Shown one piece after another: positions 21,783-29,512 of a stretch of DNA of 64,000 nucleotides. How positions within the stretch are numbered: position 1 is the first letter of the stretch; every line of letters starts with the position of its first letter. The DNA is taken from the NCBI RefSeq assembly GCF_903645315.1, contig NZ_CAHJXL010000001.1, forward strand, positions 1,788,001 to 1,852,000, written 5' to 3'. The notes beneath the pieces are model-generated. The model saw nothing but the letters and a program-made list of their open reading frames with translations, did not search any database and was not told where the DNA came from. The position numbers were made by a program, and so were the translations under genes. Origin of the DNA: Victivallis sp. Marseille-Q1083 (GTDB lineage: Bacteria > Verrucomicrobiota > Lentisphaeria > Victivallales > Victivallaceae).

Positions 21783-22889
21783 ATGGGTGTACAACTGAAA
21801 AGACGTCAGATGGCTGAACAATATGTTCTGGCCCTCTATCACTCCTTGAATCATGGCGAGGCGCTGCCGCCGATTCGAACCATGGTGGAAGAGAGCGGGC
21901 TCGGCCGCAGCCTGATTGAGAAGGCCATTCAGGATCTGGTTCAGCGCGGTTTGCTGGAAAGCCGGGAGCGTTCCGGCATCTACCGGACCATGATGGAACA
22001 GAAGGACGTGCCGATGGAACGGATCGTCGATGTGGTTGCCTGCAGCGAAATCGATTATATGAGCGATTCGCGGTCTTTTATCCCGGTGCTGGTCAGCAAG
22101 CTGGTCGCGTACGGCACCACGCTGCACTACGCGATGCGGGTGCACCGGGTCAACTATTTCGCCAGGTTGTCGGCTTACGAGCAGTTGATCGATAAGCAGA
22201 ATTTGCAGAAGGCGTTCCTGCTGGTGCCGCATACGGAAGAAATCGTCCGTATTTTCCGGGACAGACAGGTCGGGAATGTCGTGCTGCTGCCGCGTTATTA
22301 TCCCTCGCAGGGGCCGGCGGTGATCGATCCGCCGAATCTGGTCGAACGGCAATTGAAATATCTGATGGAACAGGGACACCGGAGAATCGCCTATATCCAT
22401 GCCGTCGACCTGGGGTTTCCGTCGCTGTTCGCGCTGTTGTGGCGGGAGAGCTACTACCGGATGATGGCGGAAAACCAGTTGCCGGTATGTCCGGGCTGGG
22501 TGGTGCACCACTCTTTCGAAGAGAAAGTCATGTTCAAACGGCTGGACGGCTTGTTCTCCACCACTCCGCCGCCGACTGCGGTGGTGTGTCACGAGTCGAG
22601 TCTGGTCGCGCTGTATCACTATTGTGCGATGCGCCGGTTGCGGGTCGGTCAGGACATTTCGCTGGTCTCGACCGAAGGACTGGTGTCCGACGGTCTGTAT
22701 CCCCAACCGACGGTGGTGGTGCAGAGCACGACCGCGACGGTGGAAATGGCCTGGAACTTCCTGCTCGAAGCCGGTGATCAGAAATTCAATCCGATCAATT
22801 ATATCGATTTGACGGTCCGGGAAGGCAGTTCGGTGATAAAGAAACCTAAAAAGGAAGACGCCAGAGTTTTCGCTGAAGTTTTCAGTTGA
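21783..22889 (+). CDS. GntR-type winged-helix regulator with LacI-like sugar-sensor domain
   Basis: A 368-residue regulator. Residues 1-70 form a GntR-like winged helix (LPPIRTMVEESGLGRSLIEKAIQDLVQRGLLESRERSGIY). The remainder is a type I periplasmic-binding-protein fold (QLKYLMEQGHRRIAYIHAV, TAVVCHESSLVALYHYCAMRRLRVGQDISLVSTEG). This AraR-like fusion usually senses a sugar in the cytoplasm. It is the first gene of a unit with a pseudopilin (41 nt gap) and a secreted hydrolase, and is divergent from the LacI gene, so the two units face away from a shared control region. The ligand cannot be told from sequence. Confidence 0.85.
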   Translation: MGVQLKRRQMAEQYVLALYHSLNHGEALPPIRTMVEESGLGRSLIEKAIQDLVQRGLLESRERSGIYRTMMEQKDVPMERIVDVVACSEIDYMSDSRSFIPVLVSKLVAYGTTLHYAMRVHRVNYFARLSAYEQLIDKQNLQKAFLLVPHTEEIVRIFRDRQVGNVVLLPRYYPSQGPAVIDPPNLVERQLKYLMEQGHRRIAYIHAVDLGFPSLFALLWRESYYRMMAENQLPVCPGWVVHHSFEEKVMFKRLDGLFSTTPPPTAVVCHESSLVALYHYCAMRRLRVGQDISLVSTEGLVSDGLYPQPTVVVQSTTATVEMAWNFLLEAGDQKFNPINYIDLTVREGSSVIKKPKKEDARVFAEVFS

Positions 22890-22930
22890 AGTTGAACCGA
22901 TAAAAAACCTTAAAAAAAAGGAGATGGTCC

Positions 22931-23647
22931 ATGTGGAAAAAATTTACGTTGATTGAACTGTTGGTAGTGATTGCTATCATCGCGATTCTTGCCAGCATGC
23001 TGCTGCCGGCACTGGGCAAAGCCAAACAGGCCGCTTTGAATATCAAATGTGTGAACAATTTGAAAACGCTGGGCCTGATGTCAGTGCTTTACAGCAATGA
23101 TAACGACGAATACCTGCTGGCCGCCTATTATCCACAGGGCGTCTGGCTCTGGATGCTGAACGAAGAATATAACCTCGGTTACGAGGCGACGATGTGTCCG
23201 GCTTCCGACGGCATGCTGTTCGACGATGCCAAGACCGGCCGGGAAAAAAGTCATTGCTGGTCCTATGGGATCAATTACATGTCGACCGGGGCCTCGTGCA
23301 ATGCAACGGAGCAGCCGCGGAAATGGGCGATACTCGAACAGAACGGCGGTTCTACAGCCTCGACCATCTACTTTGGCGACTCTGAACCGGACCCGAACGG
23401 CTCAAAGTCGATTCAGGACAACAGTGCCTTGATCACGTTCAACTCCTATTGGGGAGCCGGTTATTCCGACTCGACCTGGTATCCGGTCGGTTTGCGGCAC
23501 AACCGGAAAGCGAATTTTGCATTCTTTGACGGTCACGCCGGGCAGGCCGGCGTCGGCGAACTGACCGAAGATTCCAATCGGATTTGGAAACCCTATTATA
23601 TGTGGGGCGGCTGGTTCCGGCCGGATGGTTCGGTCGTCGTCAATTGA
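22931..23647 (+). CDS. Solitary type IV pseudopilin-like protein with C-terminal DGH motif
   Basis: A 238-residue protein starting MWKK then [20 protein letters not shown]; Lys again stands at -1 where Gly is usual. The body has [22 protein letters not shown], shared with the other pseudopilins here, several aromatic stretches, and the C-terminal [15 protein letters not shown] motif. AAAAGGAGATGG precedes ATG 22931 by a few bases. Its neighbours are a sensor regulator upstream and a secreted TIM-barrel protein 30 nt downstream, so its expression should follow a specific glycan signal. Confidence 0.87.
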   Translation: MWKKFTLIELLVVIAIIAILASMLLPALGKAKQAALNIKCVNNLKTLGLMSVLYSNDNDEYLLAAYYPQGVWLWMLNEEYNLGYEATMCPASDGMLFDDAKTGREKSHCWSYGINYMSTGASCNATEQPRKWAILEQNGGSTASTIYFGDSEPDPNGSKSIQDNSALITFNSYWGAGYSDSTWYPVGLRHNRKANFAFFDGHAGQAGVGELTEDSNRIWKPYYMWGGWFRPDGSVVVN

Positions 23648-23677
23648 GTTGCTGGAAAAGTAAGGAATTGAAAAATA

Positions 23678-25687
23678 ATGAAACTGAAACCGGCATTTTA
23701 TCTGGGGGCGTTTTTCCTGACTTCGGCTTTGTCGGCCGATCGCTGGGACTTGAGCGGCTGGAATGTGGTCGACAGGCAGAAAATAAAGGCCACGCCGGTC
23801 AACTTGCTGGTCAACGGCAGTTTTGAAGACGGCGTGACGGCCTGGAACGGTATCGACGGCCTTCGGGCCAAGGTGGATCGCAGCGGCATTAATCAGACCG
23901 GCGGGTTGTATTACGAACGAACCGATCCGGCCGACTATCTGCAGGTCGGCCAGGAGGTCGCGCTGAAACCGGGCTTCCATTATCGATTCGGCGCCATGAT
24001 TCGCAGCGAAGGGGTCACCGGCGAAGGAGCGACATTGTATATCGAAGGATACGACCGGGAGGGAAACTATCTTGGCGGCAGTTATCCGGGCGGTTTGACC
24101 GGTGATCGGGACTGGACGCTGGTGGAAGGCTCTTTCGTGGTGCCGAATGTGGAAGGCGCCACCTTTTCACTGGGGCTCTATCTGCGGCAGAAAGCCGTGG
24201 GAAAAGCCTGGTTCGATGACGTCTATCTGCGGGAAGTGGAACCGGCCTGGCAGTTGAACCTGGTCTATCCGACCCATCATACCGCTTATCCGGGACAGAC
24301 GCTGGAATTTTATACCCGGATTGACGGTGCCGGCCTGGAGGGGCGCCGGAACGAGGTGCTGTTTCTCCGGCTGAAGGGAGAGGAGGAGGGCAAAAATTTC
24401 GCGATGGATGAATCTTTGCTGAAATTCCGGCCGGCAAAGATACCGGAGGGGGAATTCACCGTCCAGGCTTACTGGCTGGATCCGGATCGTCGGGAAATCC
24501 TCAATTCGCAGGAAATTGTCATCCAGGGCATTCCGAAACCGGCCGCACTGCCGGACTATGCCGCTGTCATCGACGAACATCGCCGGCTGCAGGTCGGCGG
24601 CGAACCTTATCTACCGGTGGGCTTGTATTTGCTGGGCGCCACCAGGCAGGATATCGATATCATTGCCGACAGTCCATTCAACTGCATCATGCCGTACGGC
24701 AGTCCGCATTTGTCGTTTCACGGCGGTTATGAGGATTCCACTTTGGATTCGGTCCGGGAAGTGCTGGATTATTGCGACGAAAAAGGGTTGAAAGTCATCT
24801 ATTCGCTCAAAGACATTTATGATGATTTCCGGCCATACTGGAATCCTGAGCTCGAACCGGATGACACGGCGGCACTGCTGGTCAATACCTTCAAAGACCA
24901 CCCGGCGATTCTGGCCTGGTATATCTGCGATGAATCCGCCGTGGAGAAAATTCCGGCGATCGCCGCCCGGCGGCAGATGATCAATCGACTGGACCCGCTT
25001 CATCCCACCTGGTCGGTCTATTACCAGGTCCCGGACTTCAAACATTACATTCCGGCCCAGGATGTTTTCGGAAACGATCCTTATCCGATTAACTGGTGGA
25101 AGGACAACCATATCCTCGGCGTCGATAATTCGACCCGGGAAGCGGAAAAATTGCACATGCCGTTGTGGGCGGTGCCGCAAATTCACAATACCGGTTTTTA
25201 CAATCCGAAATGGCAGGAAGATCCCTCTGAATATTTCACCGTCCAGCGGCCGCCTACCGAGACGGAAACGATGACGATGAGCTTATTCGAAGCAATGCGC
25301 GGCGCCCGCGGTTTTATCATGTATTCTTATTTTGACCTGAACCTGGGACCGGATAAACTGCAATTCGAACGGCGGTGGCCGGAGGTGTGCCGGGTGGCGG
25401 CCAAGCTGCAGGAGTTGGGCCCGTATCTGCTCAGCACGGCAACGGCGCCGGAAGTGAAGTTGACCGTCCGGAGCGGTACGGCGTATGCCCGGGCTTTTGC
25501 CGCCGAAAACGGCGACCTGCGGGTACTGATTGTCTCGCCGGGTCCCGGAATTGTCGACGCCGAACTGGAAGTGGGCGGCAAGATCGCCAATCTGGTGTCG
25601 GAACGCGGCCGGACTTACGAGAAGGCGCCGGGAGTTTACCGGTTTTATGGCGAAAATACCTGTTACGATATTTTGCGCCTGGAATAG
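23678..25687 (+). CDS. Secreted carbohydrate-binding, TIM-barrel glycosidase-like protein
   Basis: A 669-residue exported protein (signal peptide MKLKPAFYLGAFFLTSALS). Residues about 40-190 form a CBM4/9-like jelly roll (NLLVNGSFEDGVTAWNG at the start, GKAWFDDVYLREVE at the end). A beta-sandwich linker follows, then from about 300 a TIM barrel resembling the GH2/GH5 catalytic fold: RRLQVGGEPYLPVGLYLLG, FKDHPAILAWYICDES with a candidate acid/base Asp-Glu pair, and GARGFIMYSYFDLN near the end. The exact family is not recognised and the substrate is unknown. It is the last gene of its unit and is followed by a terminator. Confidence 0.7.
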   Translation: MKLKPAFYLGAFFLTSALSADRWDLSGWNVVDRQKIKATPVNLLVNGSFEDGVTAWNGIDGLRAKVDRSGINQTGGLYYERTDPADYLQVGQEVALKPGFHYRFGAMIRSEGVTGEGATLYIEGYDREGNYLGGSYPGGLTGDRDWTLVEGSFVVPNVEGATFSLGLYLRQKAVGKAWFDDVYLREVEPAWQLNLVYPTHHTAYPGQTLEFYTRIDGAGLEGRRNEVLFLRLKGEEEGKNFAMDESLLKFRPAKIPEGEFTVQAYWLDPDRREILNSQEIVIQGIPKPAALPDYAAVIDEHRRLQVGGEPYLPVGLYLLGATRQDIDIIADSPFNCIMPYGSPHLSFHGGYEDSTLDSVREVLDYCDEKGLKVIYSLKDIYDDFRPYWNPELEPDDTAALLVNTFKDHPAILAWYICDESAVEKIPAIAARRQMINRLDPLHPTWSVYYQVPDFKHYIPAQDVFGNDPYPINWWKDNHILGVDNSTREAEKLHMPLWAVPQIHNTGFYNPKWQEDPSEYFTVQRPPTETETMTMSLFEAMRGARGFIMYSYFDLNLGPDKLQFERRWPEVCRVAAKLQELGPYLLSTATAPEVKLTVRSGTAYARAFAAENGDLRVLIVSPGPGIVDAELEVGGKIANLVSERGRTYEKAPGVYRFYGENTCYDILRLE

Positions 25688-25718
25688 GGATCATACCGCT
25701 CGATTGCTGAAAAATCCA

Positions 25719-25768
25719 TCCTCTCCAGTGACGAATCGGCAAAGGCTCACTCGAGAGGACTCTTTTTT
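25719..25768 (+). terminator. Rho-independent terminator
   Basis: TCCTCTC...GTGA pairs with TCAC...GAGAGGA and is followed by CTCTTTTTT, 32 nt after the hydrolase stop. Confidence 0.8.
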
Positions 25769-25827
25769 CTGCCTTTCAAACGTTGACCAGACCGGGCAGG
25801 CGAAAAAAGGTTTGGAAAAGGAAGAGC

Positions 25828-25872
25828 GCGAGAAGGAAAAAACCTTTCCTCAAAAGGTTTTTCCTTCTCGCA
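25828..25872. repeat. Long hairpin repeat, copy 2
   Basis: GCGAGAAGGAAAAAACC pairs with GGTTTTTCCTTCTCGC (one bulged A), with inner CCTTT/AAAGG. The preceding GGAAAAGGAAGAG and the core TCAAAAGGTTTTTCC match the layout of the element at 4157-4203. It could also act as a terminator for the convergent genes on each side. Confidence 0.5.
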
Positions 25873-25952
25873 CCGGACTTTTGCATAACTGGCTAAATAG
25901 GGGAAAAATGCAGGCCGAAAACCTGGCGGGCAAGTTACCGGGCCGGTGTCGC

Positions 25953-27344
25953 TCAATTCGATTCCGCCAGGCGATGCCGATGCGCCAGCGCGGTCGTTTC
26001 CAGCCCTTCGTATTCCTCATCCATTCCGGCCCGGCGTTCGAAATAATAAAGCAGCAGAGCCAGAGCGGTCATGATGATCTTGGTTGCCAGCAACGCCGCC
26101 CAGACGCCGTTCAGCCCGAGGTAGACCGGCAGCAGGAACAGGCTCAGCGGCATGATGATCAGGCAATCGCCGTAGATCAGCAGCGAGGCCGCCAGCGAAA
26201 TTTGCCGGGCCTGGAAATAGGCGGCAAACGTCAGGGTAAAACCGTGCAGCAGCAACGCCGGCGCGGTCAGCAGCAGGCCGGTCGCGGTATAAACCGCCAC
26301 CGAACCGGAAGCGTTGAAGATCGCCGGCAGCCAATCCCGGCCGATCACCGCCGCGGCCGCCGCCAAACCGCCGGCCGCCAATACGGTCAGGTTGCCGTAG
26401 CGGAAAATCAAATTCATCCGCTTCCGCAGTCCGGCGCCGTGGTAGTAACTGATCAGCGGTTGGATGCCGAGCGCAATTCCTTCATTGAGCAGCACCACCG
26501 GCGTCGTCACATACGAGATGATCGCATAGGCGGCCACCGCCGCCAGACCGCCGTAGCTCAGGGCCTGAACGTTGTACAGCACCAGCAATAACGCCGCGGT
26601 CAACTGCAATCCCAGCGACGGCAGCCCGGTCAACAGCGTCCGCCCCATGATGTCCCAGTAAGGCCGCAGATAACGCTTGTGAAACCGGAAGGTCATCCGG
26701 CCGTGCCGGAAGTAATTGATCGCCAATATACTGGTGATCACCTGCGCCGCCACCGTCGCCCAGGCGGAACCGGCGGCTCCCCACGGAATGACGATGACCA
26801 GCAGATAGTCCAAAACGATGTTCGCCGCCAAACCGACCAGCATCAGGCGCATCGCCGGAAATTGTGCCCGATCGTGACGCATGACCGCCACCAGCGCGTT
26901 GGTGATGATCGGAAATGCCGCTCCTACCCCGATGATCAACGCATATTCCCTGGCCACCGGCACGATTTCCGGTGAGGCGCCCATATAGGCGACCAGCCGG
27001 CTCAACAGCGGCGCCGCCAATGCCAGCAATATGCCCAGCGGCAGCAGCAATGTCAAAAGGTTGCCGAAAAATAATCCGGCCGCCCGCGGTTTGTTCCGGC
27101 CCCGGCAGTAACCGATGGTGATCGCCGTGCCGTTGCCGAGCATATCGCCCAATCCCATGAAGAGACAGAGAAACGGAAATGCCACATTGATCGCCGCCAG
27201 CGCGTCCGAACCGGCGCCCCAGCCGACGAAAAGCCCGTCGATCAGCGTGTAAACGCCGGCCAGCAGCATGCTGACGGTGGAAGGAATGATATAACTGAAA
27301 AATTTTCTGCCGTCCGGCAGTCTGAAAATCCTTTGCAATTTCAT
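25953..27344 (-). CDS. MATE-family multidrug/cation exporter
   Basis: A 463-residue membrane protein with about twelve hydrophobic helices in two halves (SYIIPSTVSMLLAGVYTLIDGLFVGWGAGSDALAAINVAFP opens the first; GLPSLGLQLTAALLLVLYNVQALSYGG the second), as in MepA-type MATE exporters. ATG 27344 is chosen for its CAGGTG site 6 nt upstream; the open frame continues 87 codons upstream but that part is Arg/Gly-rich and unlike any MATE N-terminus. It is only distantly similar to the MATE protein at 13189-14652. The 110-nt leader before it holds a compact hairpin (GTTCGCCC/GGGCGGAC, about 27371-27390) and is preceded by a short ORF, suggesting leader control. Substrate unknown. Confidence 0.88.
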   Translation of the reverse strand: MKLQRIFRLPDGRKFFSYIIPSTVSMLLAGVYTLIDGLFVGWGAGSDALAAINVAFPFLCLFMGLGDMLGNGTAITIGYCRGRNKPRAAGLFFGNLLTLLLPLGILLALAAPLLSRLVAYMGASPEIVPVAREYALIIGVGAAFPIITNALVAVMRHDRAQFPAMRLMLVGLAANIVLDYLLVIVIPWGAAGSAWATVAAQVITSILAINYFRHGRMTFRFHKRYLRPYWDIMGRTLLTGLPSLGLQLTAALLLVLYNVQALSYGGLAAVAAYAIISYVTTPVVLLNEGIALGIQPLISYYHGAGLRKRMNLIFRYGNLTVLAAGGLAAAAAVIGRDWLPAIFNASGSVAVYTATGLLLTAPALLLHGFTLTFAAYFQARQISLAASLLIYGDCLIIMPLSLFLLPVYLGLNGVWAALLATKIIMTALALLLYYFERRAGMDEEYEGLETTALAHRHRLAESN

Positions 27345-27453
27345 GTTAACACCTGCAGATACATTTCGTCCGCCCCTGGGGCGAACACGACAAACGGAAC
27401 CGCAATCCCGGCGACCGCGGTGATTTTTCAAAATTTTCTCTGCAAATGTTACG

Positions 27454-27621
27454 CTAACAGGGCTGTTCGAGCTCGCTTGCCGCCCGGCAGCGGCTGGCAT
27501 ATCCGGCCGGCCGGACCGCAACCCGGCCGCGACGGCGGTAAAGCCATTCCCGCTCCTGCAATGAAAGGAACAGCAACCGAGCGGTCCGGCTCCAAGACGA
27601 AACAAATTCCATCCCGGTCAT
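27454..27621 (-). CDS. Possible 55-residue leader peptide ahead of the MATE gene
   Basis: ATG 27621 has the strongest ribosome site of this region, GGAGGTGTG, 2-5 nt upstream, and encodes a 55-residue Arg-rich peptide (MTGMEFVSSWSRTARLLF... ending ELEQPC). No family is recognised. It ends 109 nt before the MATE start. TATAGT repeats near 27670-27690 could serve as its -10 box. Chance occurrence in GC-rich DNA remains possible, but the ribosome site and position suggest a translated leader that might control the exporter. The 449-bp stretch 27345-27793 holds this ORF, the MATE leader hairpin and the terminator of the tonB-like gene. Confidence 0.35.
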   Translation of the reverse strand: MTGMEFVSSWSRTARLLFLSLQEREWLYRRRGRVAVRPAGYASRCRAASELEQPC

Positions 27622-27736
27622 GACACACCTCCGTCTGCTTACCTTGAATCTGAAACTCTCTCAATACTATATACTATACGCACTGCATTAGACCGAGACC
27701 GGAGCCGTTTTGTTCCGTCGCTTCGGCAAATTCCGA

Positions 27737-27780
27737 GAAAAAAAACGGCGGCCAGCTAATGTTCAGCCGGTCGCCGTTTC
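27737..27780 (-). terminator. Rho-independent terminator of the exbB-exbD-tonB-like operon
   Basis: Read on the minus strand, AAACGGCG-ACCGGCT pairs with AGCTGGC-CGCCGTTT and a run of eight T follows. Confidence 0.85.
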
Positions 27781-27793
27781 GCGCGTCCTTTGA

Positions 27794-28819
27794 TCAATCC
27801 TGGTTGATTTTCAGCGTGTATTCCACTCTGAACTCACCAGTTTTCGGCGCCGGCACTCCATTGGTCAGCAAATCCTTCAACAACACCCGTACCGATTCAT
27901 CCATCGCCGGCACTCCGCTGCCTTTTAAAATTTTCGCGGCCCGGACTTTGCCATCGGCGTTGACCTCGAGATAAATTTTCACTTCCGGCTTGCGGCCGCC
28001 CAATTGATTCTCCTCCGGCGGATTCCAGCGGCCATAGATGAAATTTTTCAACCGGCCGTTATAATTCGGATCGACTGTTCCCTGACTGCCGAGGCCGTTG
28101 CTGTTGCTCGGATTTACCGGCCCGTTGCCGGAATTGTTGTTTTTACTGCTGTTCTGCAGGCTTGCCAGCGTATCTTTCCGAATCCGGTCCGCTTCCGCTT
28201 TTTGTCTGGCGGCTTCCGCTTCCGCTTCGGCTTTGCGTCTGGCCGCCTCGGCAGCGGCTTTCCGCTTGGCGGCTTCCTCCTCGGCTTTGCGCTTGGCCGC
28301 CTCGGCTTTCCGTTTCGCCGCTTCCTCCTCGGCTTTGCGCTTGGCCGCCTCGGCTTTCCGTTTCGCCGCTTCCTCCTCGGCTTTGCGCTTGGCCGCCTCA
28401 GCAGCCTGCTGCTTGATCTTTTCCTTCTGAATCCGGTCCGCTTCCAATTTTTTGAAATCGATCAGCGGTTCGGCTTCGGATGGCGGAACCGGGTCGTCAT
28501 CCGGCTCCTCGACTGCCGGCTGCTCCACCGGCGTCTCTTCCACCGGTTCTTCCCGGACCGGATCTTCCGGCGCGGCAACGGCCGGCGTACCGTCTCCGAC
28601 CGGTCCGCCGGCGTCCGGCTCATGATAATCCGGCGACACCAGGTTGACCGAGACGAATTGTTCGAGCGGTTTTTTGAACCAGCCGCTGACAATCAACGCG
28701 GCCATCGGCAAAAAGATGAACAACAAATGTCCGACTACCACACCGTTGAAAATCCGCCGCCGCACCCGGGGCGTCGTCAGATCATCCGCCGTAATTCGAT
28801 TGGACAATTTTTTTTTCAT
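27794..28819 (-). CDS. TonB/TolA-like energy-transducing protein
   Basis: A 341-residue periplasm-spanning protein. It has a cytoplasmic N-terminus, one membrane helix (about 27-45, VVVGHLLFIFLPMAALIVSGW), a Pro/Glu-rich stretch (EEPVEETPVEQPAVEEP), a long charged helix of AAKRKAEEE repeats (about 130-215) as in TolA, an Asn/Gly/Ser-rich linker, and a C-terminal TonB/TolA domain (KIYLEVNADGKVRAAKILKGSGVPAMDESVRVLLKDL). It would carry proton-motive force from the ExbB/ExbD motor to outer-membrane partners. ATG 28819 follows GGGAGGAAA by 7 nt. It is the last gene of the operon. The mixture of TonB-like proline region and TolA-like helix makes the exact system (Ton or Tol) uncertain. Confidence 0.85.
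   Translation of the reverse strand: MKKKLSNRITADDLTTPRVRRRIFNGVVVGHLLFIFLPMAALIVSGWFKKPLEQFVSVNLVSPDYHEPDAGGPVGDGTPAVAAPEDPVREEPVEETPVEQPAVEEPDDDPVPPSEAEPLIDFKKLEADRIQKEKIKQQAAEAAKRKAEEEAAKRKAEAAKRKAEEEAAKRKAEAAKRKAEEEAAKRKAAAEAARRKAEAEAEAARQKAEADRIRKDTLASLQNSSKNNNSGNGPVNPSNSNGLGSQGTVDPNYNGRLKNFIYGRWNPPEENQLGGRKPEVKIYLEVNADGKVRAAKILKGSGVPAMDESVRVLLKDLLTNGVPAPKTGEFRVEYTLKINQD
28273..28399 (-). repeat. 48-bp tandem repeat inside the TonB/TolA-like gene
   Basis: Two perfect 48-bp copies (28273-28320 and 28321-28368) and a 31-bp partial copy encode the AAKRKAEEE-type helix. Repeat number could change by slippage without a frameshift, since 48 is a multiple of three. Confidence 0.9.
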
Positions 28820-28858
28820 GCCACATTTCCTCCCATAATAATCGTGAAACGCTTCCGT

Positions 28859-29031
28859 CAATGCCGTCCCACATCTACTCCAGCCGTTTGTCCGCTTTGA
28901 AATTCACCGGTTTTCGACGCCGTACGCCGTCTATACTCAAATGCCGGCGTCCCGTTGGCTTCCAAAACTCTCGCGACCCGGATCTTGCCGCCGACATTGA
29001 GCTTCCGGCGGACTTGATCGGCGGCCGGCTT
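28859..29031 (-). pseudogene. Remnant of a duplicated TonB C-terminal domain
   Basis: The minus-strand frame after an in-frame stop at 29032-29034 reads KPAADQVRRKLNVGGKIRVA then RVLEANGTPAFE and later SKTGEF. The intact neighbour reads KPEVKIYLEVNADGKVRAAK, ILKGSGVPAMDE and PKTGEF at the same places. The upstream TonB/TolA parts and the segment between PAFE and KTGEF are missing or shortened. It therefore looks like the decayed tail of a second tonB-like gene between exbD and the intact copy. There is no start codon or ribosome site, so it is unlikely to be expressed as such. Confidence 0.6.
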
Positions 29032-29068
29032 TCATATCGTTACCTTTCCGGCAGGTGCCGCGCCGGCC

Positions 29069-29491
29069 CTATTGTCCGTTATCCGTTGCCGTCGTCACCA
29101 GGTTGACACTTTCAAATCCCGCCTTGCGAATTGCTCCCATCAATTCGATGACCTCCTTGTAACGCCGGCCTTCGTCCGCCCGGAGAAAAATCACCGTTTC
29201 CGGTTGCTGCGCATACAAAATACGCAGTTCCTCAAGCAATTGTTCCTGGCTCATCGGCACTTTGTCGAATGAAATCTGGCCGTTGTTGTCGATATTGATA
29301 CTCCGGCTGTTCTTCTCATCGGTTTGAAACGGTGTGGCGTCCATCTTCGGCGGCCGCACATTGACGGCGTTTTCCATCAGAGGCGTCGTGATCATGAAAA
29401 TGATCAACAAGGTAAATGTCAAATCGATCAACGGCGTCATATTGATTTCGTCAATCGAACTGAGCTGCGATTTTCTGCGCTTGGCCATCAT
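29069..29491 (-). CDS. ExbD/TolR-family proton-channel subunit
   Basis: A 140-residue protein with one N-terminal membrane helix (INMTPLIDLTFTLLIIFMITTPLM) carrying the conserved Asp of the family (PLIDLTF), then a periplasmic domain (MSQEQLLEELRILYAQQPETVIFLRADEGRRYKEVIELMGAIRKAGFESVNLVT). With ExbB it forms the motor that powers TonB/TolA. Two adjacent ATG codons (29491, 29488) could start it. It begins 22 nt after the exbB-like stop. Confidence 0.93.
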   Translation of the reverse strand: MMAKRRKSQLSSIDEINMTPLIDLTFTLLIIFMITTPLMENAVNVRPPKMDATPFQTDEKNSRSINIDNNGQISFDKVPMSQEQLLEELRILYAQQPETVIFLRADEGRRYKEVIELMGAIRKAGFESVNLVTTATDNGQ

Positions 29492-29512
29492 TGTTCTCCC
29501 GGCTTGGACCGC

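Noticed and set aside
25953-27605. 87-residue N-terminal extension of the second MATE protein
   Set aside because: The extension is Arg/Gly/Cys-rich with no membrane helix and covers the leader region; ATG 27344 has a proper ribosome site and a typical MATE first helix follows.
28246-28410. Possible CRISPR array in the repeat-rich region
   Set aside because: The repeats are contiguous, in frame and encode a charged helix; there are no unique spacers. No CRISPR array or cas gene is seen anywhere in the window.
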